A stretch of 64,000 bases of DNA from Procambarus clarkii (GCF_040958095.1 NC_091165.1:24682166-24746165), one strand, 5' to 3'; counted from the first letter of the stretch, positions 36,151-53,515 are shown. Numbers and translations are program-made. Notes: generated from the letters alone by a model not told the origin.

Positions 36151-37825
36151 TAGTATATTTTGGTAGCAGTCTTTCCTGTAGACATATATTATTAAATATG
36201 ACCGAAAAAGTAAGATTAATAATTCTAACACGAATTTTCTCAATCTTTCGTACATTACGCTTCACTGTTGGAGGTAAATCAAAAATCACTTCTCCAAAAT
36301 TCATTTTTATTTCTAGTCTGACGCGACACGGGCGCGTTTCGTAAAACTTATTACATTTTCAAAGACTTCACAAATACACAACTGATTAGAACTGTTTGCA
36401 AACTTCTACATGGGTACCATCGAGCAAAAAGTCTTAGTCGACATGAATTTGAAACCGGCCATATACTGCAGGTATGTTGACGACATTTTTACACAGGTAC
36501 CTGATGTCAGACATCTGCAGGAGCTGAAGGAGGCATTTGAGCAGAGTTCCATGCTGCGTTTTACTTACGAGACGGAAAAGGATGGGAAGCTGCCTTTTCT
36601 AGATGTAACAGTCATGGAAAAGGGCGGAGGTTTCCACACTGCAGTCTACACTAAGGAAACAAACATAGGAATGTGCCTAAATGCCAACAGCGACTGCCCC
36701 GACAGGTACAAGAGGAGTGTTGTTAACGCATACGTCGACCGTGCTCTCAGCCACAGCTCAGAATGGAAGCAAGTCGACGAAGAACTCTGTAGGGTAAGGC
36801 AGGTCCTAGTCAATAACGGCTTCTCCAATGGTTTCATCGAAGACATCATAAGAAGGAAAGTGAAAAGCCATGCAACCTCTGAAGAGACAACTAACACAAC
36901 ACCTATACCCCCTATTAGACTATTTTACATAAACTTCTTTCCCACAGCTCATAAAACGGAGGAAAGGGTCCTGAAAGATATTGTTAATAGAAACGTTATC
37001 CCTACAGACAAAAATCAGAGGATACAACTGACGATTTACTATAAAACCAGAAAAACGGCCAGCCTACTCATGAGAAACTCTCCAGACACAAAACAGAACG
37101 CTTTAAAAGAGACTAACGTCGTCTATGCCTTCAAATGCCCACTTGGGGACTGTAAGCTCCAAAAAACCCAGTATATAGGCAAGACAACAACATCTCTTTC
37201 TAGGCGTTTAACGATGCATAAGCAACAGGGCTCCATTAAGGAACATATAATCTCTTCCCATAACCAAACCATCGCCAGAGAAATCCTAGTAAACAACACA
37301 GAAATCATCGATAGATACAGCGATAGCAGGCGGCTTGACGTTTGCGAGGCACTACACATCAAGAAGTCAACACCAGCAATCAACAGCCAATTATTGCACA
37401 ACTATATTCTACCCACCTCAAGACTCCGCTCCAATATAGAAGCATCAAGAAATATGGACCAATAGGCTTTCTACAAACACTTCTATTCAATACCCATTGT
37501 TTCTGTTCTGTCTTGTGTTGATACTTTTAATACCCTATTAATATCCCCTCCTGTTCTGTCTTGTGTTAATGCCACATCACCCTTCCCACCTCACTCAAAT
37601 GTAGATATAATATCAGAGAGACGTAAGTTCTAATCAGTTGTGTATTTGTGAAGTCTTTGAAAATGTAATAAGTTTTACGAAACGCGCCCGTGTCGCGTCA
37701 GACTAGAAATAAAAATGAATTTTGGAGAAGTGATTTTTGATTTACCTCCAACAGTGAAGCGTAATGTACGAAAGATTGAGAAAATTCGTGTTAGAATTAT
37801 TAATCTTACTTTTTCGGTCATATTT

Positions 37826-37861
<36 letters not shown>

Positions 37862-39283
37862 GCTTCCTGTCCCCCATAAAATGAATTAATTATTAAACGA
37901 TTATCAACTTGGCATTTCTCTACTTCGAGATATATTTAAACAAATCTTAATTATTATAATAATGGTAAATTCGAGGAGGGGAGGTTTTATGCATGCCTAG
38001 CTAAAAAGGCGGTAAACTCTGCCTTTTTCACAGAGGATAGGAAAGTTAGGTCTTACCATTGTAGTCCGGATAGGCTGCGACCAAGACAGCCACCATCGCC
38101 ACGCACGCCAGTCCTCTCCTCACACCTGCAACAATCATTAGAAGCTGTTACACTCTCTATTTTTGTAACTGTACTACGAACTAAATAATTTCTTTGAGCT
38201 GCTTCGAAAATCACCGAGAATGAGCAGACATTAATAATGGTAAAACATATGCAAAAAGAAATCATTAAATTTATTAATGTGATAATTCTCGCATTATATA
38301 ATGTGATAATTCTCGTAATGAGAAAATCAGTAGGAGCCATGAGAAGGATTCGAACCTATTGAAACGACACATTTCCCATTACGGGCCGGTATTTGTTTTC
38401 AGCTCATCCTCATACAAAGGTCGTGTTTCTTGTTTTTCGGGCAAACAGTCAGCCATTTTTTCTAACATTAATTTGTGTTATAAGTTTCTCACTGGGGTAC
38501 AATAAGCACGATATCCAAGAGCAACGTTGATTATACTGGGTGGAGTATATTCCTGCACACGTTTTATTAATACGTCCAACCTAGGACACTGTATGTCGGC
38601 AGGTGATCACAATGGTAGTGAGACACGTGAACAATACTGACGATGACTCCTGACATGCACTGCGTCCTTAGTGGTGGTACTGTGTATATCAGGGAAGTCA
38701 TTCGTCATCAGAGTGGGTTGCTGACACTGCCTTCACATGATCCAATATTGAGGAAGGCTCACCTCAGGGCACACAATGCCCTTCAAACCACATGAAGATC
38801 ACTTCTGCCGCAGCCATACTTACCCACCGCTAGTGTGGCCTTCACTCGTCCATTGCACACTTTTTGATGAACTGCTGCTGCATTATTATCTGGGCGGATA
38901 CGAACAATTTTCGTCTCAGTTGGGTGATGGTACTCTGAAATGAGCACTTAACTTTCTCATATAAGAGGTATACGGGCTCGCTTGGAATAGGCTAGGTTCG
39001 TAACCCATCATGCAAATAATGTTCGAATAATGTTTAATCGACGTTAATTGCGTTTAATTAACTTTATTAACGTTGATTCGTTGCTAATAGCACACTGGTG
39101 CTACATAGCCTTCCCGGCTTGGAGCCTTCTTTTGATAATTACTTATTCATTGTTATGACAACGTCGTTTACTTAGATTTGCCGGTGGGATGGTAATGGAC
39201 ATGCCGGTCAGTAATTATAAACGACTTAATTGGACGCATTTTCAACCACTGAAGAATGGCTTACCTGAAGACAAATTGATCAT
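23186..39283 (-). CDS. LRR gene B: secreted leucine-rich-repeat protein
   Basis: Eight coding exons, transcription order: 39265-39283, 38057-38125, 33612-33846, 30674-30842, 30125-30297, 28913-29058, 24625-24786, 23186-23307. Phases all join to give 364 residues. A six-codon first exon is followed by a signal-peptide exon (GVRRGLACVAMVAVLVAA, cleavage probably near residue 24). The N-cap has Cys 38, 47, 49 and 62 (FPCP...PCKC). The LRR block ends in NPLTCGCDLRWL (Cys 313, 315), then Cys 338 and FLEYQC. Several N-X-S/T sequons fit a secreted glycoprotein. Sizes of exons 3, 5 and 7 equal those of gene A (235, 173, 162), and exon 4 equals gene C (169). Gene A is the closest paralogue: both share a LLKNTT..IDVS stretch in exon 7. 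Large introns are filled with transposon debris. The Oplophorus non-catalytic-subunit-like name is from recall. Confidence 0.88.
23640..24200 (-). mobile_element. Decayed LINE reverse-transcriptase fragment
   Basis: Antisense reading resembles a widespread non-LTR reverse transcriptase segment (ggcggcttccacaac and catatcccttcag blocks). It is heavily decayed and lies in intron 7 of gene B. The family assignment is from memory. Confidence 0.4.
25190..25900 (-). mobile_element. Decayed LINE reverse-transcriptase fragment
   Basis: The + strand gtcatttgcaaatctgatga and gggttgggtccaagacggaa blocks are antisense to the ...LGP..LYINDI...FADDT region of CR1/L2/Jockey-type reverse transcriptases. The same blocks recur at 51540-51830. 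Lies in intron 6 of gene B. Confidence 0.45.
26540..27975 (+). mobile_element. Decayed LINE 5' region and ORF1
   Basis: A GC-rich leader (26550-26900) precedes a broken ORF1. The piece at 27149-27364 (RCYKPLGDRLRKYITRYVLD) and the following PRPAQCFRCKEFDHTSKGCAK (a CX2CX4HX4C knuckle, near 27385-27445) are typical of I/Jockey ORF1 proteins. ORF2 is absent. Lies in intron 6 of gene B, antisense to it. Confidence 0.65.
28300..28770 (-). mobile_element. Decayed LINE reverse-transcriptase N-terminal fragment
   Basis: The antisense of ggtctgcagttttttgctaa and tttcttgatgacaggaagg resembles the fingers region of CR1-like reverse transcriptases. Low information content and decay limit certainty. Confidence 0.35.
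29194..29606. mobile_element. Fold-back MITE 1, copy b
   Basis: Same CAACCCGTTCTCGCA termini as 18934-19298. The flanking duplication is cacgaga (7 bp visible). The centre holds three tandem copies of a 21-bp unit (ataacctatatctataatagg), which makes this copy 413 bp. Lies in intron 5 of gene B. Confidence 0.82.
31020..32309. other. Intron 3 of gene B, left part
   Basis: AT-rich DNA without recognisable coding blocks or clear repeats. Open frames here are short and featureless. Confidence 0.4.
32310..32528 (+). mobile_element. tRNA-derived SINE, family 1 (head partly lost)
   Basis: The head agctgagtggacagcgcttc with an apparent CGT anticodon is cut short before the B box is complete. The body matches 20716-20957, including aggcctggtcgaggaccggg and ccccgaaatcatctcaagat. 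It directly precedes another SINE in intron 3 of gene B. Confidence 0.75.
32554..32742 (+). mobile_element. tRNA-derived SINE, family 4, with 18-bp target duplication
   Basis: The A-box-like ggacggtagagcgacgg and B-box-like ggcgttcagtcccc lie in the head, followed by an A-rich tail. The 18-mer ttgccagtttctccgcct borders both ends (32536-32553 and 32743-32760) without a mismatch, so this insertion is young. Antisense relatives are at 60320-60500 and 60505-60695. Confidence 0.85.
33246..33325 (+). mobile_element. tRNA-like SINE head
   Basis: tggtctggttggtaggaca resembles an A box and gagttcgaatctc a B box, 34 bases apart. No acceptor stem closes, so a SINE remnant is likelier than a tRNA gene. 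Confidence 0.4.
33993..34303. mobile_element. Fold-back MITE 2, copy a
   Basis: The left terminus CCCGTCCTCTTACAAATTAT continues through gtcgcttttcgctcgtatg. The right terminus is its complement over about 35 bp with a few differences. The interior has a ccaaagcagcaagttctcc block shared with 61996-62343. Non-coding, in intron 2 of gene B. Confidence 0.78.
34330..35295 (+). mobile_element. Decayed LINE ORF1 (Jockey/I-like)
   Basis: An open N-terminal part (34337-34765) is followed by broken frames. One frame carries CFRCYKYSHPTN and a downstream H/C-rich stretch (CAEDHHYSICKS), typical of the zinc knuckles of LINE ORF1. No ORF2 follows. Lies in intron 2 of gene B. Confidence 0.55.
35893..36062 (+). 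mobile_element. SINE family 2 copy
   Basis: Head with gattcctggacgggacagaa and body with agcacgtttcctttcactta. It ends in a G run. It lies directly left of the AT repeat that borders the Penelope-like element. A rearranged antisense piece of the same family lies at 35297-35480. Confidence 0.6.
36080..36150. repeat. (AT)n microsatellite
   Basis: AT dinucleotide run beside the left arm of the Penelope-like element. A second AT run is at its right border (37831-37856). Confidence 0.85.
36184..37835 (+). mobile_element. Penelope-like element with 210-bp inverted repeats
   Basis: Arms 36184-36393 and 37626-37835 are inverted copies of each other with essentially no difference that I can see by eye. 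They enclose a reading frame for the C-terminal half of a Penelope protein. Penelope-like elements are known for inverted or tandem pseudo-LTRs and 5' truncation. Here the coding part begins abruptly at the inner edge of the left arm (ANFYMGTIEQ), in the palm of the reverse transcriptase, so the 5' half is missing. AT runs border both sides. It sits in intron 2 of gene B, in the opposite orientation. Confidence 0.88.
36410..37465 (+). CDS. Penelope RT C-terminal half plus GIY-YIG endonuclease (5'-truncated)
   Basis: 351 residues. The reverse transcriptase palm motif YCRYVDDIF lies near residues 19-27, followed by KDGKLPFLDVTV, a motif of Penelope reverse transcriptases. At about residues 235-330 a GIY-YIG domain follows: VVYAFKCPLGDC, then TQYIGKTTTSLSRRL and the conserved H and E further on (EHIISSH, CEALHIKK). 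GIY-YIG nuclease fused to reverse transcriptase is diagnostic for this family. The first palm and fingers motifs are absent. The frame is otherwise open, so insertion was fairly recent. Confidence 0.88.
   Translation: MGTIEQKVLVDMNLKPAIYCRYVDDIFTQVPDVRHLQELKEAFEQSSMLRFTYETEKDGKLPFLDVTVMEKGGGFHTAVYTKETNIGMCLNANSDCPDRYKRSVVNAYVDRALSHSSEWKQVDEELCRVRQVLVNNGFSNGFIEDIIRRKVKSHATSEETTNTTPIPPIRLFYINFFPTAHKTEERVLKDIVNRNVIPTDKNQRIQLTIYYKTRKTASLLMRNSPDTKQNALKETNVVYAFKCPLGDCKLQKTQYIGKTTTSLSRRLTMHKQQGSIKEHIISSHNQTIAREILVNNTEIIDRYSDSRRLDVCEALHIKKSTPAINSQLLHNYILPTSRLRSNIEASRNMDQ
39093..39148 (+). mobile_element. 3'-tail remnant of the intact LINE's family
   Basis: About 56 bases match the LINE 3' UTR at 6733-6785 (tggtgctacatagccttccc ... 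ttgataattactta) with a few changes. This is an extremely 5'-truncated insertion in intron 1 of gene B. Confidence 0.85.
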
Positions 39284-39333
39284 TTCAACGTGTTGGTGAG
39301 GCAGTGTTTACGTGGAACGCGACTGTCTGCTTG

Positions 39334-39339
39334 TTTATA
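39334..39339 (-). promoter_or_regulatory. TATA box of gene B
   Basis: TATAAA on the - strand, 51-56 bases upstream of the ATG at 39283. The spacing matches genes A and C. Confidence 0.6.
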
Positions 39340-39799
39340 TCTGAGTGTCGGTAAATGCCACAGTTCACAAGACAGCAGCAGTCAGCCGACCCCACGTCAC
39401 TGGGATTCACTCACACCTTTCTCCCATGACTTCTAAGTTGATCTCACTCTTGCATACCGACCTTCCAAGCTTATCTCGCTTACCGTATTTCCAAGTTGGG
39501 CTCACTCTTGGATACCGTACTTCCAAGCTTATCTCGCTTACCATACTTCAACGTTGGGCTCACTCTTGCATACCGTACGTCTGCATACGGTATACCATAC
39601 ATACCATACTGTGAGCCGTCTGCTTATGATACTTTTTTTTTGAACCAAATGACCGGCTCAGGTAGGATATTGAAAATACCCTACCTCAGGTAGGATATTT
39701 ACCTCAACAAGATTAATGCAACGGATTTTATATAAAAATATTACATAGGAACATAATATTGGATCTTAACTAGGCTGTTTGTTAATATATAACTTGTGG

Positions 39800-40010
39800 T
39801 AATGGCAAGCTATCGAAAGCCTCTGAACCCATTATGTTAAACTCTGCAACAAGCTCATCATGCCTTAACTTCCTTACCTAAACTAATTTTGGTGTTCAGT
39901 TCTTGAACCTATCCATGTGCCCCTCTGCAACTTTTTCCTGTACCACTCACTGGAAGGATATTGAGTGCATAATGAATGAAGTAAACTAAACCAAGTCCAC
40001 TAACATTTAA
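39800..40010 (+). mobile_element. LINE 3'-end repeat, divergent copy
   Basis: Inverted and diverged relative of 20338-20545. Shared landmarks are ttcttgaacctatccatgtg and the final gagtgcataatgaatgaag. Confidence 0.45.
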
Positions 40011-40194
40011 TTGAAAATTTTTAGGTAAATTGTCGCATATGTTTGTCACTGCAGATTAAAACAAAGTTGTTATTACTTCAGCTGGAAGATATTTACTGGC
40101 TTGAAGCCAACCAGGCGGGTGATAGGAGCAAGTAGGCAATCAGGTCAATACCATTGATATTGGTATTGGTACCATTGATAATTGGTATTGGTTG

Positions 40195-40380
40195 ATAATA
40201 TGGTGGTGGATTTATGGAATAAATTACCAAACAACGTAATGGACGTGGGATCGCTTGCTTTATTCAAGCGTAGGTTGGACATATATATAAGTCAACCTAG
40301 AATTTGAATCTGATTGTGTCAAGAACGAACCCGACCCTATAATTTAAATAAGAACGGCTTCATAGCCAATATGCCGCAAT
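40195..40380 (+). mobile_element. Decayed LINE C-terminal fragment
   Basis: Reading gives VDLWNKLPNNVMDVGSLALF and KRRLD, the C-terminal WN.LP..V motif shared by many non-LTR reverse transcriptases. Confidence 0.5.
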
Positions 40381-41369
40381 GTACCTTTATTCTCATGTTC
40401 TTGTGATAATGAGATTAAAAGGATGGAAAGTTCCCCGGAACAGAGTGTTGTGGTTCACAGGGCTGTTAGTAGACATGACCAGCATCATGTATACTCTCGC
40501 ATTGCTTCACCTTGTCGCGGACGGCAGGCGGCAGCAGGCTGGGACCGCCGCCACCTGCACCGCTGATAACCCTAACAACCTCATGCATCATTACTTTTCC
40601 CTGGGGTTGCGGGTTGTGCCTCACTCCTCAACCCTATGTTATGGGAGAAGTTTTAGTCTAGGGTTTTGGATGTCAGTAACAGTATAGTGGTTGTGGTCGT
40701 ATTGCCAGACGTAGTTGTGATAGCAGTAAAGGTTGTATTTTTAGTAGTTGTAATACTAATAGTGTTTGCAGTAGTAATAAAAGAATATATAATAGAAGCA
40801 GGAGGAAGCGAAAGAAAGGTAGCGCGACAATTCTGTATATCAGTATGGGTTCACAGGCCGTACCCGAGGTGGACCAGCAGACTCTTAAGTCTCCTGGTGA
40901 GGAGTCTATGGGACTCCTCACACCTGCTACCTTCCACTCACGCCATAGGCCATGGTGAATGGACCATGGAAAGGTATCGGTAAAAGGGAAAACAAAACAT
41001 TACCTGAGGCCTGTCATCTGCAGTGGCATCGATGGGAACAGAAAGCCGGCGACTTGTCAAAGGTTCACCCCCCCCCCCCCTGCCCTTATTATTCCTGAGG
41101 ATTTTCTTCAGTTGAATTCCGTGCCTTTTCAAATGATGAATTTGCTTCCTAGAGTAAATATTTTTCTTGAAAAACGCGTCAGTAGGATCTTTATATATTT
41201 GTCAGTGAACAACAGATGCAATTTATGAATCATTAAATGAACTGCATTTTGAAGAATAAATGTTCAAAGCTGCTTAAGAGATAAGCACATCAATACGTTA
41301 AAATTGGATAACAGGTTTCTATTCAACTGTTCACGACAGGTTTTCCCTCTGTTTTTTTAGATTTCAAAA
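40381..41369. other. Spacer between genes B and C
   Basis: Contains a 102-codon open frame (40379-40687) of unremarkable composition and a short hairpin (gaggagtctatgggactcctc). I recognise nothing else. Confidence 0.4.
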
Positions 41370-41630
41370 CAGGGTTTCCCTCTGGTTCTCGTCTCGTCAC
41401 GATGAGTTTCCCTCTGGTTCTCGTCTGGGGAGTAAACGATGAGTTTCCCTCTGGTTCTCGTCTGGGGAGTAAACGATGAGTTTCCCTCTAATTCTCGTCT
41501 GGGGAGTAAACGATGAGCTTCCTTCTGGTTCTCGTCTGGGGGAGTCCACAATGAGTTTCCTTCTGGTTCTCGTCTGGGGAGTCCACAATGAGTTTCCTTC
41601 TGGTTCTCGTCTATGGAATCCACAACAGGT
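41370..41630. repeat. 37-bp minisatellite
   Basis: The unit gatgagtttccctctggttc + tcgtctggggagtaaac repeats about seven times with increasing divergence. As 37 is not a multiple of three, the - strand open frames drift through all frames, a sign that they are not coding. Confidence 0.85.
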
Positions 41631-41997
41631 TTTGCTTCTGACTCGTGTCCGGAATGGACGACAGGTTACTACACTATGGATGGCGTCATGACGAGTGTTG
41701 ACACGCACGCCGGGTCCCGCTGACGTCAACAAGGCGTCTCAGGTACTCTAATGTAATCACTTCATTCTTTGTCATAAACAGGAAATTTCAAAATTGCTAC
41801 CCATTGAGGATTTTGCATAATTATGAATGTTGAAATTCATGGACTGATGCTATACGTTTAATTACGTTAAAATGTACATTAAATGGATGAAACTTCCACG
41901 TTACAGCCGAGAAGCTTACACGAACAATAGTTTTTGCCAGTTTTCTATTATATGGAGTGGGATTATTGCTATTATTATTATTATTATTGAGAAAATC

Positions 41998-42110
41998 CGC
42001 TGGGGCTGTGAGGCGACGCAAAAACCCCAGTGGATTTTATCAATTATATATATCACGTTAGTGTGATTTTCTGTGTAATACTAATAATATTATTATTATT
42101 ATTATTCGAT
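41998..42110 (+). mobile_element. SINE family 5 tail copy
   Basis: Shares atatatcacgttagtgtgat and the AAT-rich end with 14206-14352. The tRNA-like head is missing or diverged. Confidence 0.5.
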
Positions 42111-42350
42111 ATCTTAGTTCCCTACTCAAATACTAATAGACTCAAATGTTCCGCCCGGCAACTAGTGCAGTTCCTGTACGGCAAGATGTAGAGGCATCTC
42201 ACTACCGTTGGAGATGTATGCCCCTGCTGCCGTGCCCTTCACCAACACATGTTAATAGCGCCGCGATATTAACGCTTCTGTAGACTATTTAAGTGTGCTC
42301 TCGACAGGGATGACGTGTATAAGAAAGTGCCGTTGTTTTATGAAGTCGAC

Positions 42351-42356
42351 TTTATT
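42351..42356 (-). terminator. Polyadenylation signal of gene C
   Basis: AATAAA on the - strand, 163 bases beyond the stop codon. Confidence 0.45.
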
Positions 42357-42518
42357 GGAAGTATTTGTTCCTATAACATTCACAGTGAGTTACATAAGTA
42401 TGACTTTACTTTGTCAAAAAACAGGTGAGAAACAAATATTTTTCACAATCACGATACAAATATTGTTCACAATAAGACAGCAAGCTTCTTCCCCCCACCT
42501 TTACTTCATGTAAGGAAT

Positions 42519-50318
<7,800 letters not shown>

Positions 50319-50363
50319 CGCTGCGCGTTGTGAAGCGTATTAACCGTAGGCATCAGGCGGTGG

Positions 50364-50373
50364 TTTTAATATA
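50364..50373 (-). promoter_or_regulatory. TATA box of gene C
   Basis: TATATTAAAA on the - strand, 46-55 bases upstream of the ATG at 50318. Confidence 0.6.
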
Positions 50374-50793
50374 CCGGAGACTTGAACACCTGCCACGGTT
50401 CTCCAGATAACACCAGGAGAACAGAGTACATTATTGTGATGAGGCAATTACCGTGGACCCATACATATGTGCAAGCTTTCCTCGAACCATGGTAGTGCCT
50501 ATAGCAACTGTGGATAGTGTACAAAAAAAAAAAAATATGCTGTAGCACGCAAAAATATTCCATGTTTTGTTCTACTGATATGTAGAGGGTCCGACAAAGA
50601 AGGCAACAATCAAATCTAACTTTCCCTAAGTTTTGTGTGTTATATATACCTGTATGTGCATAATTAGGCCTAAGACTGCATAAATTAATCCGGGTTAACG
50701 TTTTGCTTATTTAGGCCTAGGACAGGTTAGGTTAGGTTTTTGCAGATTTAGTTATGCTCTTTTGTATTCCTGTACTGTAGTACAAAATGTGGT

Positions 50794-50955
50794 GTTGACC
50801 AGACCACACACTAGAAGGTGAAGGGACGACGACGTTTCGGTCCGTCCTGGACCATTCTCAAGTCGATTGCTTACCTGGTCAATCAACTTGAGAATGGTCC
50901 AGGACGGACCGAAACGTCGTCGTCCCTTCACCTTCTAGTGTGTGGTCTGGTCAAC
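50794..50955. repeat. Near-perfect palindrome, 76-bp arms
   Basis: Arms 50794-50869 and 50880-50955 are complementary with one visible mismatch, around a 10-base loop. Outer ends are gttgaccagaccacacacta and its complement. The sequence resembles a dispersed decapod repeat I recall. It lies about 480 bp upstream of gene C. Confidence 0.92.
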
Positions 50956-51049
50956 TTACTTTAGCCACGTTATTGTGACTCATCGCCTGCATACAAAACG
51001 TGGTATTTGTTACGGAACAGTCCATATTTTATCCTTTTCATCCACAATC

Positions 51050-51307
51050 ATTATATCGTAGTACAGTTGGGTTTGTTCTCAAATCACAATCGGGGATTCC
51101 AAGTTCGATTCTCGGACGGGACAGAAATGGTTGGGCACGTTTCTTTTCACCTAGTACCTCCATTCACCTGGCAGTAAATAGGTACCCGGGAGTTAGGCAG
51201 CTGTTGTGGGGGTTGCATCCTGGGGGAAGGTCTGTAGTTTTACCTTGAGGGAACCTCGATTCCAGCCTAACGTATATACATACACAAGCTGCCTGTCCCC
51301 CGACAAA
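51050..51307 (+). mobile_element. SINE family 2 copy
   Basis: gtagtacagttgggtttgtt, the B-box-like aagttcgattctcgg, gacgggacagaaatgg, cagtaaataggtacccggga and the terminal ctgcctgtcccccgacaaaa are all present. This is the most complete family 2 copy in the window. Confidence 0.7.
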
Positions 51308-51539
51308 ACTAATTATTCTAAAAGTATATTTGTGCTATACTTGGTTTGGTAATGTTGAAGTTTGTTTTTAAGCTTCTTATTTTCTTGCTATTTTTGTACG
51401 TTCGACCAAATTAAAATAGGTATTAATATTAATTATTATTAACACTATCATTTTAGGAGAATAGATTGAGTGCATCAACTCATACTGCAAAAATTGTAGT
51501 ACGCCAAGTATATTTGATAGTATATTTTAATATTAGAAG

Positions 51540-51830
51540 GCATTTGCCAATCTTCCGACCATTTGTTGAGTTCATGTAGATCTGAATATCTTTTCCCCTA
51601 GTCTACTTTACCATAAATATTAAGTGTCACCTGCAAATTAGATGCTGTGATTTGTAATATTCTCATCTATGCCACTGATGTACAAGATAAAAAGGCTTGG
51701 CCCAAGATGGAACCTGCAGCACTCCTTTCGCCGCATTTCCCCAGTCGACCCTTTGCTTTTTTTCCTTCTTTTAATCATTGTTTTATCCTTTCTTGTATTC
51801 CACGTTTTTAGTTAGTTAGTTAGTTTAGTT
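51540..51830 (-). mobile_element. Decayed LINE reverse-transcriptase fragment
   Basis: Antisense to ...LGP.LF.LYI.GIDENI... and matches 25700-25900 in layout (cacctgcaaattagatgct, cttggcccaagatggaac). Confidence 0.5.
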
Positions 51831-51990
51831 CATTTATTATGCACCCCATACCCATCTTGTGGGCGGTAGTGGAAATGGTTACAGAGGCACATAATGGGCT
51901 CAGGGACTGAACCCCACAATTCATTTAGCTAAGCAAGTTACAAAATTCAATATAAGTCGTCACATCAACAATGGGTTCGAGATCGACCTC
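51820..51990 (-). mobile_element. LINE 3'-end repeat, copy close to 20338-20545
   Basis: Nearly base-for-base the same as 20338-20520 over about 150 bases (attatgcaccccataccc, gggcggtagtgg, aattcatttagctaagcaag). They have the same orientation and lie 31 kb apart. Confidence 0.65.
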
Positions 51991-52256
51991 AAGTACAGGT
52001 TCTAAATTAAGCAACTGACATATGTGTCACAATTTATATGTTTGTGCTGCACACCGCCCCCCATCCAGTTGGCAGCGGTGGATAGGTTACAGTCACTCAG
52101 TTACTACCTACATTTAGCAAACTGGGGATATTTGGCTAAAATTTCTGGTAGCAGATCATTTTGAATGAAATATTTACACATCGCTGTAAATTCCACGTGT
52201 TTGCAGTTTCCTTGCTAGTCTTTTGATTTTCCTAAGGTATGGATTTTTTTTATACT

Positions 52257-52370
52257 GCAGCCCGGTTCTCGACCAGGCCTCCACCCCCAGGAAGCAGCCC
52301 ATGACAGCTGACTAACTCCCAGGTACCTATTTACTGCTAGGTAACAGGGGCATAGAGTGTCAATGATTGG
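52257..52370 (-). mobile_element. SINE family 1 fragment (antisense)
   Basis: cccggttctcgaccaggcct through ttactgctaggtaacagggg is the antisense of the body of 20716-20957. The tRNA-like head is missing. Confidence 0.7.
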
Positions 52371-52539
52371 CAGATTCTAACTCTTATAGGCCCTTTTCTT
52401 CATCAGTCTGTTGCATGCTAGTATTGCTTATATTGTTGTGCATTGTTATACTCTAAATGCAAGGTCTTGCATTTTTCAATGCTGATTACATTTGCAACTC
52501 TTCTAACCAATATGTGATCAGAAGATTATGACCATTATG

Positions 52540-53165
52540 TGGCTTTTAACTTTATGTTGTTGTTGATTCGTCAAACTTAATCTGTGTAAACACTCTATGC
52601 AAATAAAGGGACCTGGTCTATGGAACTCACTCCCTAAGGAATTGAAAAGCTGTCAAATTTTTGCTTTATTCAAAAATAAAACCAAAAAGTACCTAATTTC
52701 ATCTTCATAGTTTCCTACCTAGTACTTGAAACTCGCACTGTATCTAGTGCTACCCAATTCCCCAAAATATGTACCTATGCATACAACTTTACCTTTGTAA
52801 TCATTGCTGTAGTCTTATATCATGCTATACACATAGTTTGCTACATTATATCTTGCAATAATCCTCAAATTATGCTAAAATGTACCTGTGGATAACCCTT
52901 AAATTTACTTTATTATACCTACTTTTTTCTGTCAAATTTCTTGTACATTGTATTTTTTTATACTTCCATTTTTATATCTTCTTACAGTGTATTTTTGTAC
53001 TTTCTTAATGTATTTTTATACTTTCTTTCAATGTACCTGTAAATATTTTTAATTTTACTAGAAATTACCTCCTTAAAACTGTTAGATTAAGGATCTGCCC
53101 GAAACGCTATGCGTGCTAGTGGCTTTACAAGAATGTAAAACTTCAAGTCTCTGTACTTTAATAAA
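52540..53165 (+). mobile_element. LINE 3' end with AAAT-repeat tail
   Basis: The reading frame ends with LWNSLPKELKSCQIFALF and KKYL, a C-terminal reverse transcriptase motif. A long AT-rich 3' UTR follows, running into the (AAAT)n tail at 53166-53247. A simple-repeat tail of this kind marks the 3' end of CR1/RTE-like elements. Confidence 0.6.
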
Positions 53166-53186
53166 CCCAATGTACCTTCTTGTATA

Positions 53187-53245
<59 letters not shown>

Positions 53246-53247
53246 AT
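53166..53247. repeat. (AAAT)n microsatellite
   Basis: About 20 uninterrupted units, most simply explained as the expanded tail of the LINE to its left. Confidence 0.92.
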
Positions 53248-53357
53248 ATATAGGGGCGACGATCGTGGGATCAGATGCGACCCGGCGTACCCGTAAAGGG
53301 TTGATCGCGAAGCCCGGAAAGGTGAAACGCCAAGCCTAATTGCGAAACGATTAACTC

Positions 53358-53515
53358 CAAGTTGTTGTTGTTATAGATTCAGCTACTCGGAACAAGTTCC
53401 AAGTAGCACGGGCTATGGTGAGCCCGTAACTTACCTGGCACAGGAGCGGGGCAAGTAGCACGGGCTATGGTGAGCCCGTAGTGGACTTACCTGGCACAGG
53501 AGCGGTGCCTGTGGA
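53358..53515. repeat. Family 3 repeat, partly duplicated
   Basis: caagtagcacgggctatggtgagcccgta occurs twice within 70 bases, antisense to the copy at 21452-21565. Confidence 0.65.

Noticed and set aside
40379-40687. 102-codon + strand gene
   Set aside because: No recognisable motif, and it directly follows a decayed LINE fragment. No splice or promoter support.
41357-41732. Coding repeats (DENQRETH-like) on the - strand
   Set aside because: The 37-bp period shifts frame every unit, and open frames in several registers are a compositional effect.
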